From JAZKGA01 sp040386235 (GTDB lineage Bacteria > Pseudomonadota > Alphaproteobacteria > Micavibrionales > Micavibrionaceae), in assembly GCA_040386235.1 (NCBI GenBank), contig JAZKGA010000001.1, positions 620,001-684,000 on the forward strand: DNA of 64,000 nt. The letters are read 5' to 3'. Shown piece after piece: positions 26,513 to 35,730 of this stretch. Every line of letters starts with the position of its first letter. The stretch's first letter is position 1. The position numbers and the translations under genes are program-made. The notes below the pieces were generated by a model that was not told where the DNA came from, ran no database searches, and worked only from the letters and a program-made list of their open reading frames with translations.

Positions 26513-27861
26513 TGATGAAACGCCTTGTAAAATATATGCGCCATTTCCTGCTGGGGACCCAGGCCGCAACAGCCATTGCGTTTGCGTTATTGATTCCGTT
26601 GGTGGTCGGTGCCGGGGGGATGGGCGTCGATCTGGCAACGGCCTATATGGTCAGACAGCGATTAAGCCATGCCCTAGACGCCGCAGCATTGGCAGCAGCG
26701 GCATCCGGCGATACCGGAACGGCGTTGCAGGCGCGGGTCGATAGCTTTCTGCAGATTAACTATCCATCCGATAAAATTGGCGCAACATATGATTTGACGG
26801 TTCATGAAATGTCGGGTGGCCGAATTCAGGTCAGCGCCCGTGCCAATTTTGATCCTTTCTTTGTCGATATTTTAGGGATTCATATTATCAATGTGTATGC
26901 CGAAACGGTCGTCAGTCGGGAAATTCGTGGGCTGGAAGTCGCCATGGTTTTGGATGTGACAGGATCGATGGCGACCAACAATAATATTGGGGCGTTGCGA
27001 ACGGCGGCCACAAACTTTGTCAATATCCTGTTTAACCGCGCGGTATTCGACGACAATATCAAGATCGGCCTGGTGCCTTTTGCCACGGCGGTCAATGTCG
27101 GCCCGTATGGGCTTGGCAAAAATCCGGACGGCACGTTTTATGACACGCCGTTTGTCAGCAATCCCAACAATATGAAATGGAACGTCAACAAGACCACCGA
27201 TTGGTGGGGCTGTGTCCTGACCCGCACCTATCCGGAAGACACGATGGACAGCCAGGCGTCATGGCGCTGGAACATGTTCCGCTTCACCTATCAAGGATCG
27301 AATGAAAGCTATTACCGCAACAATTATCGGACCGAAGATCCCAAGGCCGGTATCAATTACGGCTGCAATAAATCGTATATCCAGCCACTGACCAGTAATC
27401 GGACTCAGTTGTTAAGCCGCATCAGTGGCCTGCGCGCCGATGGCAGCACCTTAAGTAATTTAGGGATGGTGTGGGGATATCGCGTGTTGTCGCCAGGTTT
27501 TCCGTTCCGTGAGGGCGCGGATTGGGGGAATGCCCAATGGCGTAAGGCTGTTGTCCTGATGACCGATGGCGATAACTATCTGAACCCGCATTACAGTGCC
27601 TATGGCACGTATCAAGGCAGCACAGTGCGCGTTAATCATCTGAATGCGCGTCTGGCTGAAACATGCACACGGATGAAGGAACAGGGGATTAAGGTTTATA
27701 CTGTCACCTTTACCTCGGACATCAGTAACGCGACGCGCAACTTTTATCGCAGCTGTGCCACGGATTCCAGCAAGTATTTTGATGCGCCAACACAAGACGA
27801 TCTGGTTGATGTGTTTGAGCGGATCAGCCTGGAACTCAGTAACATTCATATTTCAAATTAA
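26509..27861 (+). CDS. tadG: TadG-like protein with von Willebrand A domain
   Basis: 450 residues, overlapping the tadF stop. An N-terminal pseudopilin-like helix (QAATAIAFALLIPLVVGAGGMGVDLATAY) is followed by a vWA domain with MIDAS motif DVTGSM (near residue 147) and the later VLMTDGDN. TadG is an outer-facing minor component of the Tad machine. The Trp/Tyr-rich middle (about 220-290) looks like an insert in the vWA fold. Transcription probably ends before the pilin gene, which has its own leader. Confidence 0.88.
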   Translation: MMMKRLVKYMRHFLLGTQAATAIAFALLIPLVVGAGGMGVDLATAYMVRQRLSHALDAAALAAAASGDTGTALQARVDSFLQINYPSDKIGATYDLTVHEMSGGRIQVSARANFDPFFVDILGIHIINVYAETVVSREIRGLEVAMVLDVTGSMATNNNIGALRTAATNFVNILFNRAVFDDNIKIGLVPFATAVNVGPYGLGKNPDGTFYDTPFVSNPNNMKWNVNKTTDWWGCVLTRTYPEDTMDSQASWRWNMFRFTYQGSNESYYRNNYRTEDPKAGINYGCNKSYIQPLTSNRTQLLSRISGLRADGSTLSNLGMVWGYRVLSPGFPFREGADWGNAQWRKAVVLMTDGDNYLNPHYSAYGTYQGSTVRVNHLNARLAETCTRMKEQGIKVYTVTFTSDISNATRNFYRSCATDSSKYFDAPTQDDLVDVFERISLELSNIHISN

Positions 27862-27925
27862 AAAGCGCGTTGTCATAATTTAGTAATGTTTTTAAAGGCT
27901 TAGTATATTCAGAACGAATTGTGTG

Positions 27926-27940
27926 TTAACGTAAATTTAG
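27926..27940 (+). promoter_or_regulatory. Candidate CtrA box upstream of the Flp pilin gene
   Basis: TTAA-N7-TTAG differs by one base from the alphaproteobacterial CtrA consensus TTAA-N7-TTAA, about 85 bases before the pilin start. Caulobacter pilA is CtrA-controlled, but the use here is inferred. Confidence 0.35.
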
Positions 27941-28023
27941 TACTTTGGTATATATACTGAATGATGTGGGTTCGGTAGGAATGAATATCACCGATCAAAA
28001 AAACCAAAACTTAGGAGAGATGA

Positions 28024-28212
28024 ATGATTAACAAGATAATTGCAAAAGCTGTTGCCTTTACAACACAAGAAGAAGGCGCGACGGCGATTGAATATGGTCT
28101 TATTGCTGCAGGTATCGCACTCGCGATCTCGGCTGCGGTTGTGGCCTTCGGTGACCAGCTGACAGCTCTGTTCGGACAAATGTCCACCACGCTGGCTGCT
28201 GCGCCAAACTAA
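28024..28212 (+). CDS. flp: Flp/Fap type IVb pilin
   Basis: 62 residues, typical size, with AGGAGAG before the ATG. A short basic leader ends at EEG, followed by ATAIEYGLIAAGIALAIS: the Flp cleavage motif with the Glu-Tyr pair at +5/+6 of the mature pilin. It is the major Tad pilus subunit. It stands in its own short unit between tadG and cpaA, with a 160-base upstream region and a terminator after it, allowing expression higher than the machinery genes. Confidence 0.95.
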   Translation: MINKIIAKAVAFTTQEEGATAIEYGLIAAGIALAISAAVVAFGDQLTALFGQMSTTLAAAPN

Positions 28213-28236
28213 TATAATCCGCTTTACCAAGCCCCC

Positions 28237-28274
28237 GCAGGCCCATCTTCCCCCTGATGATGGGCCTGCTTTTT
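28237..28274 (+). terminator. Rho-independent terminator after the pilin gene
   Basis: GCAGGCCCATC (28237-28247) pairs perfectly over 11 bp with GATGGGCCTGC (28259-28269), followed by five T. Confidence 0.93.
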
Positions 28275-28318
28275 GGGGCGCTCTTTTTCTTTTTGGCAAT
28301 CGTACGAAAGACATCATT

Positions 28319-28864
28319 ATGACAGGCTTGGTCATGTATATCTTCGGCCTGCTGCTGACGCTGGGCTGCGCTATTAAGGCGGCCATGCATGACTGGCAGG
28401 GTCTGACGATTCCCAATATCCTATCCCTTATAATTACGACGTTGTTTGCGGTGACCTATACGATTGTCACGCTTACATCGGACGCGCATGCATTTGCGCC
28501 TTTGCTGTCACATTTAACTGTGGCCGGCGGTATTTTTGCTGCAACATTTTTACTTTACATGCTTGGCATGTTTGGTGCGGGGGATGTGAAACTGGCCACG
28601 GCTGTTTCCCTCTGGCTTGGTATGGCGGGCTTAATGCCCTTCTTGTTTTACACGACATTGGCCGGCGGTGTACTGGGTGTGATGGCGTTACGGCTGCGTA
28701 AGGCAGGCACGGTGCCTGCGTGGCTGAACAGCGGCTGGGTGATGCAATTGCGGGGCGGAAAAAATGCCGTGCCCTATGGTGTCGCAATTGCGGTAGGTTT
28801 CATTTTGGCGCTGGGATATAACGGGGCATTGTCGCCCGCAACATTACAAAGTTTTGTGGGGTAG
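28319..28864 (+). CDS. cpaA: Prepilin peptidase CpaA (TadV)
   Basis: 181 residues, a membrane protein with about five hydrophobic segments. The two catalytic Asp of the A24 peptidase family are visible: HDWQGLTIPN near residue 25 and GAGDVK near residue 84. It removes the leader from the Flp pilin and the TadE/TadF pseudopilins. It is short, lacking the N-methyltransferase domain of PilD, as usual for Tad systems. cpaB follows at 4 bases. Confidence 0.92.
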   Translation: MTGLVMYIFGLLLTLGCAIKAAMHDWQGLTIPNILSLIITTLFAVTYTIVTLTSDAHAFAPLLSHLTVAGGIFAATFLLYMLGMFGAGDVKLATAVSLWLGMAGLMPFLFYTTLAGGVLGVMALRLRKAGTVPAWLNSGWVMQLRGGKNAVPYGVAIAVGFILALGYNGALSPATLQSFVG

Positions 28865-28867
28865 AGG

Positions 28868-29713
28868 ATGAACAGAAATATGCTGATTGTTATTGGCGGC
28901 GGGTTTTTAATCGCCCTGACTGTGGCAATGCTGGTTCAGGCGACGCTGGGCGGCAAACCCGATGAAACCAAAATTGAGGTCTTGGTCGCGGCCAGATCAA
29001 TGACAACAGGGGCCGAGGTCAAGCCGATGGATGTGCGCTGGCAGGCATGGCCGGAAGCAGCCATGATTCCAAATGCAATCATCCGCCAGGAAAACCAGAA
29101 AATTGAAGATGTGGCGAAAGGCCGCCTGAAACGTGATGTCAGTGCGGGTGAGCCGATTGTGCAGCAAGCCCTGACAGGTGATGGCAAAGGCAATATCCTG
29201 GCCAACATGCTGGATCCCGGCAAGCGCGCGATTGCGATTAAGGTGTCCGCAGAATCCATGGTCGGTGGGTTTATCAGCCCCGGTGATCGTGTGGACGTTG
29301 TCTTAACGCACCAGGTCCGCATCAATGACAGTGCCCGCGATGCGGCGCGCAGTATTATTGATCGCCATGCAACTGAAACAGTGCTTGAGAATGTGAAAAT
29401 CTTGGCCGTGGACCAAATGGCACGTAAGGATGGCGACGAAGCAAAAGTGGGCCGGACGGTGACATTAGAAGTCGATGGTTCCCAGGCGGAAAAAGTGGCC
29501 CTGGCCGGTGCGATGGGTGATTTAAGCCTGACATTGCGTGGCCTGTCCGATGCGTCTGCAGTGTCAGATGTGCCACCAGCGCCAACAACGGATGTGCAGG
29601 TCAGTGCCGTTCTGCAACAAGTGGCCGAAGTCACCAGGGACAGCAATGGGGCCGGCAACATGGTGCGGGTGTACAGCCGCGATACAATCGTGAATGTGCC
29701 CGTTCGACGTTAA
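28868..29713 (+). CDS. cpaB: Flp pilus assembly protein CpaB (RcpC)
   Basis: 281 residues. An N-terminal hydrophobic segment (residues 5-25) anchors or exports the protein; an SAF-type domain follows (VLVAARSMTTGAEVKPMDVRWQAWPE, KGRLKRDVSAGEPIVQQAL) and then the RcpC domain with SVDGRVDVVL-like GDRVDVVLTHQV. CpaB is a periplasmic component linking the secretin to the inner-membrane machine. It stands 4 bases after cpaA and 85 before cpaC. Confidence 0.93.
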   Translation: MNRNMLIVIGGGFLIALTVAMLVQATLGGKPDETKIEVLVAARSMTTGAEVKPMDVRWQAWPEAAMIPNAIIRQENQKIEDVAKGRLKRDVSAGEPIVQQALTGDGKGNILANMLDPGKRAIAIKVSAESMVGGFISPGDRVDVVLTHQVRINDSARDAARSIIDRHATETVLENVKILAVDQMARKDGDEAKVGRTVTLEVDGSQAEKVALAGAMGDLSLTLRGLSDASAVSDVPPAPTTDVQVSAVLQQVAEVTRDSNGAGNMVRVYSRDTIVNVPVRR

Positions 29714-29798
29714 ACCCAAATAAAACTGGGTATTAATGTTTTAGCAATTTTCGTCGCGTATATCAGGAAGACAATAAAAAGGTTAGATTAATCTCCAT

Positions 29799-31223
29799 AT
29801 GAAATCGTTTTTGACATACTGTATTGCTATATTATTCCTGGTGACGGGAATAAGTACGCCTGTATGCGCGTCAAAAGAGAATCCTGACAGTTTAAGCCCA
29901 AAACAATTGACAGAAACATTATATGTTACGCTTGGAAAAGCTGAAATTTATAACTTTTCCGAAGATGTGGCTGATATTCTGGTGGCCGATCCTCAAATTG
30001 CCGATGTTATGGCATTGCAGACGGATAAATTGTTCGTTGTCGGGGCCAAGCTGGGCGATACCAACATTATCGCGATGGACAACGCGGGCAATCTGGTTAA
30101 GCGCGTCAATGTTCACGTCCGTATTGATACAGTGGCGTTAGAGGGCATGATTCACAGCCTGTTTCCCAAGGAAACAAACGTCAACCTGCAAACGGTGGGT
30201 AAACAATTGATCTTGTCGGGCCAGGTGTCAAACCCGGCTGTTGCGCAGAAAATCGCCAATGTTGTGTCCAGCCATATTGCTGATATCCGTGGCGGCGCGG
30301 CGGGCGCGAACCCGAACAGCCTGATCGAAAACCTGTTGGAAGTCCGTGGAGAGCAGCAGGTCACTTTGCGCGTCCGCGTGGTTGAGATGAGCCGCGATGT
30401 GATCCGCCAATTGGGTGTTGAAACAAATATTAACCAGCAAAGTCCGACATCGTCCGGTCGTTTAACCGGCGGGGTCAGCAGTAATGGTGCGCTGGGCTTT
30501 TTGGAAGAGTCTATCCTGTCGGCCGGTCTGGTCTGGGACAGTGGCGTGACAGGGTTGGGGTTTGTTGAATTCCTGATCCAGGCTTTGGAGCGCGATAATC
30601 TGGCCAACGTCCTGGCGGAACCAAATTTGACGGCGTTGTCGGGTGAAGAGGCTGGATTCTTGGCGGGTGGTGAATTCCCGGTTCCTGTCGGTCGTGACAA
30701 CGAAGGCAATATTATCATTGAATTTAAGGATTTCGGGGTCAGCCTGAATTTCAAACCGCTGGTTATGAACGAAGACCGTATTAATCTGCAGATGAAAACC
30801 GAAGTCTCCTCGTTGGATTTCCAAAAAGGTGTGACGCTCGAAGATACTGAAATTCCAGGTATCGATGTGCGTCGGGCCAGCACGACGGTTGAGCTGGGCA
30901 GCGGGTCATCTTTGATGATCGCGGGCCTGATCAAATCCGAAGCGATTAAAGGGATATCTGGGTTGCCAGGCATTAAAAACACGCCAATTCTGGGTGATCT
31001 GGTTTCATCCCGCCGCTTTAACCGCGAAGAAACGGAGTTGGTGGTTATCGTCACGCCGTATCTGGTCAAACCTTTTGCAGACACCAAACAGGTCGAAGCC
31101 CCAGCCGCCCCGGCACCAACGCCGATGGGTGAGGCTTTCGTCAATAATCTGCGCCGTAATTTCAAAGGCAGCGAAGCCGCCTTGCCCCCGGCGGGTGAGA
31201 AATTCGGCTATATGATCGACTAA
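29799..31223 (+). CDS. cpaC: Outer-membrane secretin CpaC (RcpA)
   Basis: 474 residues with a Sec signal peptide (cleavage near VCA-S, residue 25). A pilus N-domain (about 40-110, LYVTLGKAEIYNF and DVMALQTDKLFVVG), a BON-like segment, and the secretin channel domain with EPNLTALSGEEAGFLAGGEFPVP and VPGIDVRR-type motif GIDVRRASTTVELGSG follow. It forms the gated pore through which the pilus emerges. The C-terminus is Pro/Ala-rich. Confidence 0.95.
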   Translation: MKSFLTYCIAILFLVTGISTPVCASKENPDSLSPKQLTETLYVTLGKAEIYNFSEDVADILVADPQIADVMALQTDKLFVVGAKLGDTNIIAMDNAGNLVKRVNVHVRIDTVALEGMIHSLFPKETNVNLQTVGKQLILSGQVSNPAVAQKIANVVSSHIADIRGGAAGANPNSLIENLLEVRGEQQVTLRVRVVEMSRDVIRQLGVETNINQQSPTSSGRLTGGVSSNGALGFLEESILSAGLVWDSGVTGLGFVEFLIQALERDNLANVLAEPNLTALSGEEAGFLAGGEFPVPVGRDNEGNIIIEFKDFGVSLNFKPLVMNEDRINLQMKTEVSSLDFQKGVTLEDTEIPGIDVRRASTTVELGSGSSLMIAGLIKSEAIKGISGLPGIKNTPILGDLVSSRRFNREETELVVIVTPYLVKPFADTKQVEAPAAPAPTPMGEAFVNNLRRNFKGSEAALPPAGEKFGYMID

Positions 31224-31242
31224 GGATAAGGTAGATTAAGAT

Positions 31243-31896
31243 ATGTTTCGTTCCGTGAGTTTGATTGCCGTTCTGCTTGGTTCCTTGGGGGGATTGACCG
31301 CTTGCGGTGCCTCCTTTGAAATGCCGACCGTTATGTCGGAACGCCGCGCGGAGCTGGCGACATCCACGCATAACCAGTCATATGCCGAATCACAGATCAC
31401 CGACGGTTTCTTGCAGCAAATGGCGCAATATTATGCGCGGTATGGCGCCGGGGTGGTGGGTGCAACGGTGACGTATGATCCAAGCGTCAGCGATAGCCCG
31501 CGCGATGCCAATCGTTTGGCGGCACGGATTAGCAATACGCTGAAAGCCAATGGCGTGGCCGAAGTTATGACAGAGACACTGCCAATCCCCAACAGCGGGC
31601 GGGAAATGCATGCCTTGCTGAAATTCGGGACCATCACAGCGAAGGGGCCGCGCGATTGCGGCCAGATGCCCGCCTATACAGGCACGGGCGGCGCAACAAC
31701 GAATAACGAGACGTACAAATACGGATGTACGGTTGAGACATTGATGGCACAGCAGGTTATGCGTCCTGCCGACCTGGCTGGGCGTGCGCCGACTGCTGCA
31801 TCGGACGGGGCGCGTCAGACCGCTGTTATCAACGATCGCGGTTACTATGATAACAAAGCTTTTGCCCCATTGGCGGGCCAGACAGCCTCGGAATAA
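31243..31896 (+). CDS. cpaD: CpaD-family pilus lipoprotein
   Basis: 217 residues. The signal peptide ends in LTAC (Cys21), a lipobox. The mature part matches CpaD in layout: VTYDPSVSDSPRDANRLAARISNTLKANG and a late DCGQMPA / YGC cysteine pair. CpaD supports secretin placement in the outer membrane. It starts 19 bases after cpaC. Confidence 0.88.
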   Translation: MFRSVSLIAVLLGSLGGLTACGASFEMPTVMSERRAELATSTHNQSYAESQITDGFLQQMAQYYARYGAGVVGATVTYDPSVSDSPRDANRLAARISNTLKANGVAEVMTETLPIPNSGREMHALLKFGTITAKGPRDCGQMPAYTGTGGATTNNETYKYGCTVETLMAQQVMRPADLAGRAPTAASDGARQTAVINDRGYYDNKAFAPLAGQTASE

Positions 31897-31981
31897 AACT
31901 TTAAATTTCCTGCAAATCTTTACTGATTGCTAAACCCTTTCCTTTACAATTTTAAATGTAGAAGAACGATAAGGGTCTGGT

Positions 31982-33220
31982 GTGCAAACACATAACGGAA
32001 AATCGGTGTTGCTCCCCGCAGCAAAAATAGACATGCACGTGCGTGACGCGAGCCTGCGTGATGCTGTTGCATTGCTGCAGGCGGACTGGCGTTTTGCGCG
32101 GGTTGGATGCCAGCTGGCCGGGGACAGTTTGGATACTGCCATTCAGTTATATGCGCATCAAGAATCCCCCGATTTACTGTTAATCGAAACCGACGATATC
32201 TCGGCCCAGTTTACAGACAGATTGAACAGTCTGGCTGCCGTCTGCCACGCGGAAACCGCGTGCGTTATTATTGGCCCGGTGAACGATGTCTATGTGTATC
32301 GCCAATTGATTGCGATGGGTGTCAGTGATTATTTGGTGAAGCCGATTGCGGCGACCGCACTGGCCGATGTTGTGGCCCAGGCCTTAACCACGAAAAAAGG
32401 TCAGGCGAATTCCAAACTTCTGGCCGTGATCGGCAGTAAGGGCGGGGTGGGGACATCCAGTTGCGCGCGGATGATTGCAGATTTGCTGGCGCATCATGAT
32501 TCGCAGAAAACCGTTTTACTGGACGCCGCCGGCGGCTGGTCCTATTCAACCGTTGCCCATGGGCATGAGCCTGTCGCAACATTATCCGAAGCCGCACGTG
32601 CCGCATTGTCCGCCGATGCGGACAGTTTCAAACGCTTGCTTGTGCCCACATCGGCGACACTGAGCCTGTTGGGAACAGGGGTAGATGCCTTGTTATCCGA
32701 CCCGGTCACGCCGGCCGCGATGGAAAGCATCCTTGATAAGACGTTGCAGCAAACGCCGATGGTGGTGGCTGATTTATCCAGTGCCAACGGGGCTGTATCG
32801 CAAAGTGTTCTGGCCCGCGCCGATCGCGTGATTGTGGTCAGTACGCCAACCTTGCCCGCGTTACGCGGCGCGCGCAGCCTGCTGCAGGAAATTCGGACCT
32901 TGCGCGGCAATGACGCGGCGGCGATTGATGTCGTGATCAACATGGCGGGGCGCTGGGGTAAAGTTGAAATCGGATCACGCGATATTACCCAGGCTTTGGG
33001 CATTCGCGTCAGCGCGGTTGTGCCGGACGCACCGCACGTTTTTTCTATTCTGGAAGGCGTAGGTGAGAATTGGCGTCATCAAAAAGGCGTGGCGGAATTA
33101 CAGTCTGCGCTTTTACCTCTTCTGCACCCCTTTTTGCAAAATGCCGGGGCCGTCTCGGCCAGTTCTGCAACCGGTAAAAAACAAAATTTCATTAGCAATC
33201 TGCTTAAAGGACAACGGTAA
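31982..33220 (+). CDS. cpaE: CpaE (TadZ) ParA/MinD-like pilus localisation protein
   Basis: 412 residues from a GTG. Residues 1-130 form a receiver-like domain without a clear phospho-acceptor; a MinD/ParA-type ATPase follows with deviant Walker A GSKGGVGTS (residues 151-159). TadZ/CpaE proteins place the Tad machine at the cell pole. The ATPase part continues to VVPDAPHVFSILEGVGEN. cpaF begins 3 bases downstream. Confidence 0.93.
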   Translation: MQTHNGKSVLLPAAKIDMHVRDASLRDAVALLQADWRFARVGCQLAGDSLDTAIQLYAHQESPDLLLIETDDISAQFTDRLNSLAAVCHAETACVIIGPVNDVYVYRQLIAMGVSDYLVKPIAATALADVVAQALTTKKGQANSKLLAVIGSKGGVGTSSCARMIADLLAHHDSQKTVLLDAAGGWSYSTVAHGHEPVATLSEAARAALSADADSFKRLLVPTSATLSLLGTGVDALLSDPVTPAAMESILDKTLQQTPMVVADLSSANGAVSQSVLARADRVIVVSTPTLPALRGARSLLQEIRTLRGNDAAAIDVVINMAGRWGKVEIGSRDITQALGIRVSAVVPDAPHVFSILEGVGENWRHQKGVAELQSALLPLLHPFLQNAGAVSASSATGKKQNFISNLLKGQR

Positions 33221-33223
33221 AAT

Positions 33224-34756
33224 ATGTTCGGTAAACGCGCTGGCGATATGCCAGCAGGGGCCAATATTGCGCCCGCAGCGGTTCCTTCGCCTCCGCCACC
33301 CCCTCCCGCTCCTGCGCAGAGAGTGACGGAAACGCCGCTGCCTGTAACGGCCGCCGCCGCACCAGCGGTGCCTGCCGTGCCCGCAGCCGTCGAAATTCCG
33401 GTGCCTGCCGTTTCCAAACCTTTTGTCGTGGATGAAATGCCGGTCGCGGCCGCACCGCCCACCGCTGCAGAGGACATGACCACTTTGCGCCTGCAACGTG
33501 CCCGGACGCGGATCTGGTCAGATTTACGCGACGGGATTGATTTAAAGGCCTTGGCCAAAATGGATGCCAAGGCAGCCCGTGATGAAATCAGTGCCGCTGT
33601 TGCCGAAATCGCACGTTTTCGGGTTCTTGATTTAACGCCTCTTGAGTTGACGCAGATTGCACGCGAATGCGGGGATGACATGCTGGGTTTCGGCCCGCTT
33701 GAAACACTGCTGGATGAAGACGGTATTGCCGATATCATGATCAACGGGCCGGAAACGGTGTATATTGAGAAGAACGGAAAAATCTCACGCACCGAGGTGA
33801 AGTTCCGCGATAACCAGCATCTGGTGACGATTTGCCAGCGTATTGTTGGCGCGATTGGCCGGCGGGTGGATGAATCATCGCCGATTTGCGACGCGCGTCT
33901 GCCTGACGGGTCCCGTGTGAACGTGATTATTCCGCCTTTGGCGGTTGACGGCGCGTGCATGACCATCCGAAAGTTTCGTAAGGAAAAACTGACGCTTGAA
34001 AAATTGATTGAATATGGATCGATCACACCCACCTGCGCCAAAATGATCATGGCCGTAGGCCGGTGCCGCGTGAACGTCTTGGTATCGGGCGGAACAGGGT
34101 CTGGTAAAACAACAATGCTGAACTGCCTGACGCGCTATATCGAAAGCGGCGAACGGATTGTCACGTGTGAAGATGCGTGCGAGCTTCAGCTGCAGCAACC
34201 GCACGTGGTGCGTCTGGAAACCCGCCCCGCAAACTTGGAAGGCGTGGGTGAGGTCACGATGCGCGACCTGGTCAGAAACTGTCTGCGGATGCGCCCTGAA
34301 CGCATTATTGTGGGGGAGGTGCGGGGGCCAGAGGCCTTTGACTTGCTGCAGGCGATGAATACCGGCCACGATGGGTCCATGGGCACTGTGCACGCCAACA
34401 ACCCGCGTGAGGCGATCAGCCGTATGGAAAACATGATCGCGATGGGGAATTTAAGTATTCCAACGCTTGCCATTCGCGAACAAATCGCGTCCGCCGTAAA
34501 CGTCATTATTCAGGTGCAGCGTCTGCGCGACGGATCACGAAAGGTCACCCATGTTTCTGAAATCACGGGGATGGAAGGGGACGTGGTGACGATGCAGGAT
34601 TTGATCGTTCTGGATTATCTGGGCGAGGAAAAAGACGGCAGGTTAATCACCCGCCAACGTGCCACCGGGATGCGCCCCAAATTCTTCGACAAGGCCCGCC
34701 AATACGGTGTCGAACAACTTGTCCTGGATGCGATGGAAGAGGCGTACGATAAATGA
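33224..34756 (+). CDS. cpaF: Tad pilus motor ATPase CpaF (TadA)
   Basis: 510 residues. After a Pro/Ala-rich disordered N-terminus (about 1-80) comes the type II/IV secretion ATPase with Walker A GGTGSGKT (289-296), Asp box DACELQLQQPHVVRLETR, Walker B RIIVGEVRGPEA and His box GHDGSMGTVHANN. It powers pilus extension and retraction. tadB starts inside its stop codon, indicating tight operon coupling. Confidence 0.96.
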   Translation: MFGKRAGDMPAGANIAPAAVPSPPPPPPAPAQRVTETPLPVTAAAAPAVPAVPAAVEIPVPAVSKPFVVDEMPVAAAPPTAAEDMTTLRLQRARTRIWSDLRDGIDLKALAKMDAKAARDEISAAVAEIARFRVLDLTPLELTQIARECGDDMLGFGPLETLLDEDGIADIMINGPETVYIEKNGKISRTEVKFRDNQHLVTICQRIVGAIGRRVDESSPICDARLPDGSRVNVIIPPLAVDGACMTIRKFRKEKLTLEKLIEYGSITPTCAKMIMAVGRCRVNVLVSGGTGSGKTTMLNCLTRYIESGERIVTCEDACELQLQQPHVVRLETRPANLEGVGEVTMRDLVRNCLRMRPERIIVGEVRGPEAFDLLQAMNTGHDGSMGTVHANNPREAISRMENMIAMGNLSIPTLAIREQIASAVNVIIQVQRLRDGSRKVTHVSEITGMEGDVVTMQDLIVLDYLGEEKDGRLITRQRATGMRPKFFDKARQYGVEQLVLDAMEEAYDK

Positions 34757-35727
34757 CGCCCGGCATGCTGATTCTGATTGCAGTGATCAGCTTGGCCAGT
34801 ATGGCCATCTTGTACGTCCTGCTGCAAAAATTCGGCACGCAATCGCAAAGCCAGAAAATGGCGATTATCACGGGGAATAAACACGCGGCTCAGGCCAGTG
34901 GTGATAACCCGAATGCCCGCCGCGCGATGCTGGCCAAACGCCTGAAATCGCAAGGTCACCAGGACGAAAACGCCCCGAAGAAGAACAGCCTGTCGATCCG
35001 TTTGCTGCAGGCCGGGTTGTCGCATGTCAGCCCGACGAAATACTGGGTCTTCAGTGCGATATCTGCCGTCGTTTTTGTGTTGCTGGGCCTGTTGCTGGGG
35101 CAAAACGGCGTCATGATTATTCTGTTCTTGCTGATCGGATTGCTGGGTTTCCCGCGGTATGTGCTGGGGTTTTTGACGAAGCGCCGCCAGAAAAGATTTA
35201 TGAATGATTTTGCCGATGCGCTGGATGCGATGGTGCGCTTGCTGAAAGCTGGTATGCCGGTCAGCGAAGCGGTATCGATGGTCGCCCGCGAATTTAACGG
35301 CCCGGTGGGCGAAGAAATGGCCCGGATGTACGATGAACAGAAAATCGGCATATCCATGGCGGAATCAGCGGTCAGTGCCGCCCGACGGATGCCACTGGCG
35401 GAAATGCAGATGTTTGCCACAGGGATCGCGATCCAGCAACAGACAGGGTCGTCCTTGTCTGAAATCATGACCAATTTGTCGAAGCTGATCCGCGCGCGGT
35501 TTCGCTTGAAACGCAAGGTTATCGCCCTGTCGTCCGAGGCCAAGGCATCAGCGATGATTATTGGCGCGCTGCCTATTTTTGTGTCGGTCGGCTTGTACCT
35601 GATTAACCCGAAATACATGACAGTGCTGTTTATCACCGCAACGGGTAAAATCTTGCTGGGATGTGCCATCGGCTGGATGCTGGTTGGGATCCTGGTGATG
35701 CGCCAGATGATTAACTTTAAGGTATAA
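34753..35727 (+). CDS. tadB: Tad inner-membrane platform protein TadB
   Basis: 324 residues, overlapping cpaF by 4 bases. It has an N-terminal membrane segment, a charged linker, two hydrophobic segments near residues 98-135, the T2SSF fold with FADALDAMVRLLKAGMPVSEAVSMVARE, and C-terminal membrane helices. TadB and TadC form the platform on which the ATPase acts. tadC follows 3 bases later. Confidence 0.94.
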   Translation: MTPGMLILIAVISLASMAILYVLLQKFGTQSQSQKMAIITGNKHAAQASGDNPNARRAMLAKRLKSQGHQDENAPKKNSLSIRLLQAGLSHVSPTKYWVFSAISAVVFVLLGLLLGQNGVMIILFLLIGLLGFPRYVLGFLTKRRQKRFMNDFADALDAMVRLLKAGMPVSEAVSMVAREFNGPVGEEMARMYDEQKIGISMAESAVSAARRMPLAEMQMFATGIAIQQQTGSSLSEIMTNLSKLIRARFRLKRKVIALSSEAKASAMIIGALPIFVSVGLYLINPKYMTVLFITATGKILLGCAIGWMLVGILVMRQMINFKV

Positions 35728-35730
35728 AGC

